DNA from: Triticum aestivum
Taxonomy: Eukaryota > Streptophyta > Magnoliopsida > Poales > Poaceae
Assembly: GCF_018294505.1 (NCBI RefSeq)
Contig: NC_057810.1
Span: 209,392,113-209,456,112, forward strand
Reading direction: 5' to 3'
DNA length: 64,000 nucleotides
Part shown: positions 58,401 through 64,000 of the stretch, in pieces
Position numbering within the stretch: the stretch's first letter is position 1
Layout of the letters: each line of letters opens with the position of its first letter
The notes under the pieces: generated by a model
The model's input: the letters and a program-made list of their open reading frames with translations, nothing else
Databases searched by the model: none
Told to the model about the DNA's origin: nothing
Made by a program: the position numbers and the translations under genes

Positions 58401-59045
58401 GGCCGGGAACATATGATGCCAGGCTTCGTTGTAGAGCATCCTGTCGAGCATGACCATGGTAGGGGTCTGTTGCTCGTTGGACCATGTGTAGGTCCGGCCA
58501 TGTAAGTACATATCCTTGAGCTCCATATCAGAGATGAACTTGCGGAAAGCATTTAGCATTCGCCGGTTTATTCTGCTGTTTGATTTGTCGGACGCAGCGC
58601 AAATCAGATTAAAGTCTCCTACGCAGATCAGCAGTCCGAGGTTTGCGGTGATCACCTGGCGGAGGCCTGTTAGGAAGGCCCGCTTTTCCTCGTCCTCCTG
58701 TGGCCCATACACACCGATCATGTTCCACGACTTGGCAGACTTGTGGTGCGTGCATGTGATCATGACGTAGTTAGCAGTACAGCTAGAGTAGGACACTTCA
58801 ATGTGATCATCCTTCCAGGCAAACACAATTCCTCCCCTAGTACCATCCGCCGGCTGGAAGCAGAATTTGGTGAACGCCGGGCCACAACACTCAACAACAT
58901 CCGCGCTAGCAACAAAGGAAAGCTTCGATTCTTGGAAACAGATTAGGGATACATCGGATTGATGCACCAGTCTTCTGACTACACCTCGTCTTGCAGACGA
59001 GTTGAGCCCATGAACATTCCAAACGAGCATAGGGCAACTATCCAT
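55488..59045 (-). CDS. LINE ORF2: endonuclease - reverse transcriptase - zinc finger
   Basis: 1185 uninterrupted codons. Residues about 1-235 form an APE-type endonuclease (WNVHGLNS, QESKL, GDFN, SDHCPLL). The reverse transcriptase spans about 450-760 (DKAPGPDGFTGLFYQ near 455, KAFDSVSWEFL near 590, GLRQGDPVSPLLF near 640, catalytic YADD near 689). A C-terminal zf-RVT domain has CSLCHAAPETAHH near 1060. No RNase H domain is obvious after it. The endonuclease nicks chromosomal DNA and the reverse transcriptase copies element RNA onto it. The length and domain order match plant L1-clade ORF2. The first Met follows ORF1 closely, so translation probably depends on reinitiation or a downstream start. 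Confidence 0.9.
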   Translation of the reverse strand: MDSCPMLVWNVHGLNSSARRGVVRRLVHQSDVSLICFQESKLSFVASADVVECCGPAFTKFCFQPADGTRGGIVFAWKDDHIEVSYSSCTANYVMITCTHHKSAKSWNMIGVYGPQEDEEKRAFLTGLRQVITANLGLLICVGDFNLICAASDKSNSRINRRMLNAFRKFISDMELKDMYLHGRTYTWSNEQQTPTMVMLDRMLYNEAWHHMFPACLLQAISSTVSDHCPLLLTCDAEFRHSRQFRFENYWVQLEGFQQVVASSWNQPVQSPDAFVVLHTKLSRLAKELRRWFGNVTSSLGQTMDVINELIYRLEKARDNRALTPEEHRFRNNLKVRLLGISALQRSIWRQKSRVRGIKEGDACTKFFHLKASARRRKNYIQTIQHEGQLYAGQEDKLRLAWEFFHGLVGSPAERSNQLLFSQIGYTFSTHAMSQLEEDFSEEEVLEAINDTSPDKAPGPDGFTGLFYQRCWQTIRGDVMAAINKFGSLNASNLQALNTAIMILLPKLEGATKLTEFRPICLIHSFAKLIAKILASRLQPLMHNLISPCQSAFIKNRSILDNFMYVQAMIKTLKARKTPAILLKVDIAKAFDSVSWEFLLDLMRARGFGLRWTNWISGLLATASTRLNINGDLTETIIHRKGLRQGDPVSPLLFVIAIDALAAMFDTACQRGVLAPIGRTTMPYRLSIYADDVVAFLNPSKTELHAAIELLSCFQRVSGLRVNWSKSAATPIICSDGEAECAVEESDCDIRNFPVTYLCLPLTDGCLRREDLQPALDSLSKRLRGWKAKLIALPGRIELVRTTLSAMAIYRIMAIAPPKWFIKMVDRLRRGFLWAADEVSPAGKCLVRWSNVCRPRELGGLGIHDLQRQGSALLARWYWLTWTDRDRPWGNLILPSDPDAEAVFRASSTICIGDGRTASFWRSHWAAGNRPADRWPNLYKHCNGKRLSFRAAMLDNHWLMLLKPNPTPTILHELCDLWEAATSITINDNVEDQIAWKWTASGEYTAASAYKMQFKGSIQTNDKAIIWKAKASPRAKCFAWLLLQGRIMTADNLAKRRIEHDPICSLCHAAPETAHHMIAACPFAVDVWERTTSSLGMPFTALPMPTDCSLRLRFRRQTAGLPRARRAIWKASCLLVSWGIWKERNARVFNHVSSSAEQVHGRIIDEARTWQHAGLAPMSAFFEPP

Positions 59046-59081
59046 AGGAAACTATGGCATCGGTGGCCGGCTGCGTCCACC

Positions 59082-60908
59082 TTAGGACACCACCCTCTCT
59101 CCAGTCGCAGTAGTGGTGCTCCTTGCTCCTCTCAGCGCCGTGGCCTTGACCCCTGGAGCCGCCGCAAGCGCCATCAGCACCTCGATCTGCAGCTGCGTGA
59201 GCGGCCGCTCGAAGGAGAGCTCGTAGCGCTGCATGGCATCGTCTTCGTCGGCACCAATGCCGAGGCGTTGCATGATGAGCTGCTGGGCCTTGACCACCGC
59301 GCTGAGCGAGGATGCCGTCCTGGAGGCCAGCCTTCCACTCCTGCGAGGGTTGGAGATGGGGGAGCGACGCCTACGTGGCGCCCTGGGCCTTGCCTCCGCT
59401 GGCCGCTGCAGGATCGGCGGGCTGATGTCGCTCGTGATCTCGGCAACGAGCTGGTCCACTGCGGATATTGGACCCACGCCACCAGGAGCGGTGCAGGCCA
59501 CCTCTTCATTGCCCGTGGTAGGTGTCAGTTGGTGCGTGGTTGGGTCTCCTCCCATGTCAGGGGCAGCGCGCGTCCCGCCAACGGCATCCTGCAACGCAGC
59601 ACGCCGGCCAGACTAGCGGTCAGGCATGCCTGACACCGGCACCTGGTCAACCTCGGCTGCCTCGTCCGCCTTGTTCCCGTCGGTCCCGTGGCCTGCCGCG
59701 ACAGACGAATCATCGAAGCGGGTTCCATCTCTCTGCAGCTCCAGTAGAGGCATCTGCGGCATGCCCAAAGGGGCCTCAACAGGCCCCACCGCTGCGGGTG
59801 CAGGGGCCCCATCTGCGCTCGTGGCAGCCCCGGATGGGCCCCCTGGCCCCAGGCCATGCACGTCGTCCGTGACGCTAGGGCTCTGCGCCTGCTCCTCCTC
59901 CACCGCCGGTGGGCTGGATGCCGACGCGTGCAGTGGGAAGTTGTAACCGATGACCTTGTTGTCGACGACGATGGCGACGTGGCGGCCGCCATAGTCACCG
60001 CCTGGCCTCGCCATGCGCGCGAAGACGGAGGGCCTCCCCACCGCCGCCGCGGCGGAGCGCGAGCCATCAATGCATCCGCGCGCCCATGGACTTGGACGCG
60101 GCGGGAGCCTATCACCGTCCCGGCCCGCAGCTGGCCCCTGGCCCCCGGACGCCACCGGGAACTCCTCGAGCTCGTCGAGGTGGACCAGAACCAACCCCGC
60201 CAGCACTCTAGGGCAGAGTGGCAGCGGGCTGGCACCATCCACCGACTGGAAGAAGCCCGCCGGCAGCCGTAGGTGGTCAACGGAGTCGACATTCCGCCGT
60301 GGCTCGTGGGTGCCGAAGTCGATGAAGCGAGGCAGCTTGTCTGGCGTTTCTACCCATGCGTAAAGCACAAAGTAGGAAGTGTCAGTTTCGTGGAGCGACT
60401 CCACCTCCACCGCGTCGATCCTCACCATTGGCAGCAGCTTTGCCACGTAGCTGAGCGACCATGACTGCAGGGGAACGCCCTCAAGGAAGAGGCGTGCCCG
60501 GAAGCGCAGCGTCTTGAGCTGCGAGAGGGAGCGGCGCGACCAGTCCTTCACCAGGAAAGGCGCTCCCTGATTGTCGTGGAAGACGCCACGCTCGAAAATG
60601 ATGTCCCTCCAACGTCTGTCGGTGAACCTGGCGACGAACGAGTCGAAGTAGTGGGAGACGTAGAGCGCCGCTGATGGTATCTCCGGGAACTCCGCCATGA
60701 TGCCCGCCTTCACCTTGGCGGGGTACATGCCTTCCGCCGCCACCGAGACGACGAGCGCAGTTTCCCGCGGGCTCAGCTCTCGATCGGCCATCTCTTGAGA
60801 GAAGTCCAGCAGGATGGTGGATCCCAACGGGCGCCTCGCGGCCGCGCCGAGGGGGAGCCCCGTAGCAGCAGCCTCCATGTCAGGGATAGGCATCACGAAA
60901 GGGTTCAC
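59082..60908 (-). pseudogene. LINE ORF1 with one internal TAG
   Basis: The frame runs 431 codons from ATG 60908 to TAG 59613-59615, then stays open in the same frame for another 177 codons to 59082. The N-terminal part has a DUF4283-like nucleic-acid-binding look (RRSLSQLKTLRFRARLFLEG, SYVAKLLPMVRIDAVEVESL). The central part is Pro/Ala-rich. The C-terminal part beyond the stop has RRSGRLASRTAS and a helical region (QLIMQRLGIGADEDDAM), which resembles the conserved end of Triticeae LINE ORF1 proteins. The TAG may be a CAG to TAG change. ORF1 proteins coat element RNA. Confidence 0.7.
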
Positions 60909-61035
60909 AGGCGGTGGTGGGTAAGCTAGGCGATCACGGAGCGACTGCCGATTTGGCAGCGGCGGCGGAGGGGTGGTGCGATGGCGTGGATGTGCGGCCG
61001 TGGAGCGAGGAGGTGGTGGAGGGTTGCGGCGGCCA

Positions 61036-61566
61036 TAGATAAATTATATGATAAATGGTATGACAATACCTCATGGGCCATAGATACTGCAGCCACTATG
61101 TGGTTATACCTCAACTCAACAGTTTGAAGTATCATGTGTCTCGGTGGATTATATCTTTCACTAAGGTGTCATTTTCACTAATAGTTGATGATTTGGTCAA
61201 TCTTGCAGCTCCCCCGCTCCACTCATGTGTAGTTGTTGTGTGAGTGTATTTGACTATTTCAATAAGTGAAACTAAACTCATTAACGATGCACAAAATGTG
61301 TGTTTATGCTGTACTCGAAACTTCAAATCTGCCATATAGACATGTGTGACACCCCAATTCATGTCCATTGGACACAATGAGTGGGATGGGGAGGGGAGAG
61401 TAAGGAGCTAGGAGGAAGAAGGAGAGATGATGGACGAGGAGGGAGGAGGGCTCGATGGCAAGACCACCGAGGCTAAAATGACAGCGGGTGCTAACCGACT
61501 AAGATAAGGTCAGCAACCTACCACTGAGTGTGTAAAGAGTACACATTTGGTGTTCCGGGGCAGCAG
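61036..61566. other. AT-rich flank, nothing identified
   Basis: Short frames only. The sequence TGTGACACCCC at about 61345 resembles the start of some gypsy LTRs, but no LTR follows. It separates the LINE from the small elements near the B-box gene. Confidence 0.4.
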
Positions 61567-61698
61567 GGCCGCTGGATCTGCGATCCGGAGGACAATGTCT
61601 ACGTTCCACAAGGTTAGCAGAAAACACCACACGAGTCTCATAATTGCACGTATGTCCAGTGCTCCGACCCTGCCCTCCGGATTTGTGATCCAATGGCC
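61567..61698. mobile_element. Small inverted-repeat element (Mutator-like MITE candidate)
   Basis: The left arm GGCCGCTGGATCTGCGATCC, GGAGG.. (61567-61592) and the right arm ..CCCTCCGGATTTGTGATCCA, ATGGCC (61673-61698) are inverted with about five mismatches in 26. The length is 132 bp. No 9-bp duplication is clear. Its right end overlaps the start of the next element by two bases. Confidence 0.5.
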
Positions 61699-62241
61699 CT
61701 GTTTGGATACTCTAACTTAGTTAGAGGTTAGAGTTAGAATTCTAACTCTGAACTAACTCCAACCAAAAAAATGTATGGATGGCAGGGTTAGATTGACAAT
61801 AAATGCTCTTTCTCAATCATTTGGCGAGAGTTGCGATGTCCGAGGCAGACGGGGACGCGCCCGGCAAGGAGCCATGCTGGCCTCTCGCGTAGCCCGCCGG
61901 CCGAATGCGTCGTCCTTGCGCAAGGAGCCGCGCTGGCCGAGGCCGACAGGGACGGGCCGCGCAAGGAGCCGCGATTGCTTACTGACGGGCGGACGGGCCG
62001 CAGGAAGACGATGGGGTTGGAACGGGAGTATAGGGCAGGGCTGCTGCGGGGAGAGTGAGAGAAAAATGTGTTTTTTAGTGGTCCCGAGAAGAACTAACCC
62101 AAATAAGCATCTCTTGGATGGGTTAATTTTTTAAGTAGGTTAGATGCATCTAATCCAAACAACCTTTCCTGTTTGAATATTTTTGGGTTAGTTGAGTCCA
62201 AACTAAGCTAAACTAACTCTAACCTATGGATGCAAACAGGG
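61697..62241. mobile_element. 545-bp MITE with CCCTGTTTGG ends
   Basis: Starts CCCTGTTTGGAT and ends ATGCAAACAGGG (inverted, one mismatch in 12), the hAT-like MITE end common in grasses. Internal inverted words (GGTTAGAGTTAG on the left, CTAACTCTAACC on the right) extend the foldback. The GC-rich centre holds a tandem CGCAAGGAGCCGCG-type repeat. The target duplication is uncertain. Confidence 0.6.
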
Positions 62242-62645
62242 TAAATGGTACATGGCGACCGGCTACGTCATGATCCCTTCGGTAGAGCACTGATCAAATC
62301 CTGACCCTCCATATCAGATCAAGCGGTTCTGTTAAGTTGCATTTATGGCGGTAACGGTACGGGCAGCCAGCTAGCTCTCATACTAGTACAAAACTGCCCA
62401 CTTGTACCAGCTCAAAATATCTGGGTGTACAACACGGCGAGGAACATCAGCCACAAATAAGATCGAGCCCCACCCAAACACCCCGACCCCCGCCGTCCAC
62501 ACACTCCCAAACGGAAAACCGCACGCTCCACATTGTTTTTCTCCACGGCCCGCCGATTAATCAATCGCACGGCCCCGGTGAGCAGGAGCTGGACTACGCT
62601 TCGCCGCTTGGAGCCACTGGTCTCCATCCCAGGGCAGGGGGCCTC
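62242..62645 (+). promoter_or_regulatory. Upstream region of the B-box gene
   Basis: About 400 bp of non-repetitive sequence between the MITE and the TATA-like box. I see no recognisable CACGTG core element. The MITE end lies roughly 400 bp from the probable transcription start, close enough to matter for regulation. Confidence 0.4.
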
Positions 62646-62654
62646 TTTAAATAT
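62646..62654 (+). promoter_or_regulatory. TATA-like box of the B-box gene
   Basis: TTTAAATAT at 62646-62654 lies 288 bp upstream of the ATG. A CT-rich leader (CATCTCTCGCATCTCTCACC) starts about 40 bp downstream, as in many grass genes. No ATG was seen between it and the start codon. Confidence 0.5.
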
Positions 62655-62941
62655 CCTCCACCCGAGCTGCCTGCCGACTCCAAAGTCCGTCCAAACCCAT
62701 CTCTCGCATCTCTCACCTCCTCCCCCACGCCGCGGTTTCCCGACCTCGTCGCAGACCGCACAGACCAGGTCTGCCGTCTCCCCTCTGCAACTCGCGGTCG
62801 CCGCCGGCTTCCTTCCCGCAACGCGCGGGCTACGCTAGCTCCGGTGGGCCTGGTTTTCATAGCCGCTAGCGATCCATCCCCTGCCTAGAGGCTGCAGGCA
62901 GAGGCTGGTCGGAGGATCGAGAAGAGAAGCTGCTGTTCGTA

Positions 62942-63595
62942 ATGGCGGGCGACAGGTGCGCGGGCGCGATCGCGGGGTGCGAGCTGTGCGGGGGCGTCGC
63001 GGCGGTGCACTGCGCGGCGGACTCGGCTTTCCTCTGCGTGCCCTGCGACGCCAAGGTGCACGGCGCCAACTTCCTCGCCTCCAGGCACCTGCGGCGCCGG
63101 CTCGTTCACGCGGCCGCGGGCGAGGACGCCGGATCCGCGGGCTCGGAGTCGGAGTCGTCGTCCAGCTCCTCCTGCGTGTCCACCGCCGACTCGTGCGCGG
63201 CCGCCTCCGCGGCGACGCGGGCGGCGGGGAGGAGGAGGGCCGGGTGCAAGCACCGGCGCGCGCGGGCGGAGGTGGTCCTCGAGGGGTGGGCCAAGCGGAT
63301 GGGCCTCGCGCCGGGAACGGCGCGCCGGCGGGCGGCCAGGGCCGCGGGCGCGCTCCGGGCGCTGGGCCGTGGCGTCTCCGCCTCCCGCGTATCCCTCCGC
63401 GTCGCGATGGCCGCCGCGCTCTGGTCGGAGGTCGCCGGATCCGGCTGCGCGGAGGCCGCGCTGCTCCGCCGGCTGGAGGCAAGCTCGCACGTGCCGGCGA
63501 GGCTGGTGGTCACGGTGGCGTCGTGGATGGCACGCACCGCGGTCCGGGCCCCCGCCCCTGCCCCCGCCGTGGAGGGCTGGGCCGAGTGCTCCTGA
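62942..63595 (+). CDS. Single B-box zinc-finger protein (BBX32-like class V)
   Basis: A single-exon frame of 217 residues; the start context GTAATGGCGGGC is typical of grass genes. One B-box at residues about 13-53 has all ligand positions: C13, C16, C24, D27, C32, C35, H40 and H49 ([20 protein letters not shown], then [20 protein letters not shown]). A Ser/Glu-rich linker ([19 protein letters not shown]) and an Ala/Arg-rich C-terminal part follow ([38 protein letters not shown]). There is no second B-box and no CCT domain, so it fits the one-B-box class V rather than CONSTANS-like factors. Members act in the nucleus by protein contacts in light and flowering control (family knowledge). Codon use is very GC-rich. 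It is the only intact host gene seen. Confidence 0.88.
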   Translation: MAGDRCAGAIAGCELCGGVAAVHCAADSAFLCVPCDAKVHGANFLASRHLRRRLVHAAAGEDAGSAGSESESSSSSSCVSTADSCAAASAATRAAGRRRAGCKHRRARAEVVLEGWAKRMGLAPGTARRRAARAAGALRALGRGVSASRVSLRVAMAAALWSEVAGSGCAEAALLRRLEASSHVPARLVVTVASWMARTAVRAPAPAPAVEGWAECS

Positions 63596-64000
63596 GCCAC
63601 GGGCTCCGGCCCGGGCCCATCTCCCTCCCGTCGACGTGCCGAACAAGGAAGAAGGAAGCAAGCCTGAGATAGAATTACACGTAGAATGTAACATGTGAAG
63701 CAAAGTTCGTTTGTTTAATTTTCCCCACCTTATTCTAAGCACGATTATACATATTATTCTTGTTAATATTCCTTCATCATGAATTCATCATCATGGCGGC
63801 AAAAGATCTTCTCATTTTATTTTTTTGGTTTTCCGGATGGTGGCAAAAGATCTTGTGGTTAGGAGGGGCGAGGCGAGGTCCAGACCCGAATGGACGGGAG
63901 TCTTTTGACTGTCTGTGCGTGATGATTAAATAGAGTAACTAAAGTTGATTTTGGTTAAGACCTATGTGGTGGAAGAATGTCGACGATACCTTCCTTGCTG
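63596..64000. other. 3' flank of the B-box gene
   Basis: Begins in the 3' UTR, which becomes AT-rich after 63700. The phrase GGNGGCAAAAGATCTT occurs twice (63795 and 63838). No further gene to the window end. Confidence 0.5.

Larger units (their letters stand above)
55349..61035 (-). mobile_element. L1-type LINE (non-LTR retrotransposon)
   Basis: The minus strand holds ORF1 (60908-59082) and ORF2 (59045-55488) separated by 36 bp, a short 3' UTR and a short terminal A run (TTTTTT at 55349-55354 on plus). A GC-rich leader of ~125 bp precedes ORF1. ORF2 is open throughout; ORF1 has one internal stop. No target duplication could be identified with confidence, and the 5' boundary is set by the change from GC-rich leader to AT-rich flank. 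Confidence 0.85.

Noticed and set aside
61345..61356. TGTGACACCCC as an LTR start
   Set aside because: No LTR body, primer site or partner follows.
62835..63742. Long minus-strand and alternative-frame ORFs over the B-box gene
   Set aside because: Shadows of very GC-rich coding sequence. Only the 62942-63595 frame has a domain.

Overview
The window looks like a Triticeae (wheat, Aegilops or barley type) nuclear chromosome. It is almost entirely nested transposable elements: gypsy and copia LTR retrotransposons, a CACTA end, PIF/Harbinger-type elements, a Helitron and an L1-type LINE. One clear single-copy plant gene lies at the far right. There are no operons and no bacterial features. Two runs of N (23122-23366 and 53476-53732) are assembly gaps.

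Left part (1-17699). An unassigned AT-rich stretch ends in five ~49-bp units bounded by telomere-repeat-like heptamers (2191-2425) and a leucine-rich-repeat coding scrap (about 2452-2640). Next comes the 3' part of a CACTA (En/Spm) transposon, ending at 7298. It carries a decayed multi-exon gene (Transposase_24-like, DUF8039-like and Ulp1-protease-like segments) and a small viroplasmin/RNase H1 N-terminal-like frame. The CACTA abuts a gypsy LTR fragment (7299-7593 plus 16768-17699). That fragment is split by a complete Fatima-like gypsy element (7594-16767, target duplication AGTGC) with gag and protease on the minus strand and a five-exon frame on the opposite strand.

Middle part (17700-38620). 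Two related gypsy elements with unusually long LTRs (about 4 kb) lie in opposite orientations: 17700-26698 (plus) and 26699-36544 (minus). The LTR of the second is interrupted by a 2-kb Helitron (29857-31862), whose exact empty site can be read from the related LTR, and by a third gypsy fragment (about 32383-35461).

Right part (38621-64000). Three PIF/Harbinger-like elements stand end to end, separated by single TAA triplets (38624-39156, 39160-41752, 41756-51747). The second carries a decayed Myb/SANT-like frame. The third carries an AP2/ERF-domain frame and has been split by a complete Angela/BARE/WIS-type copia element (42083-50781, target duplication GTTCT). A GC-rich stretch, a gap and a diverged 0.3-kb duplication follow. 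An L1-type LINE on the minus strand has an intact 1185-codon ORF2 and an ORF1 with one internal stop. Two small inverted-repeat elements then precede a single-exon B-box zinc-finger gene (62942-63595).

Family names rest on remembered terminal sequences and domain patterns, not on a database search.
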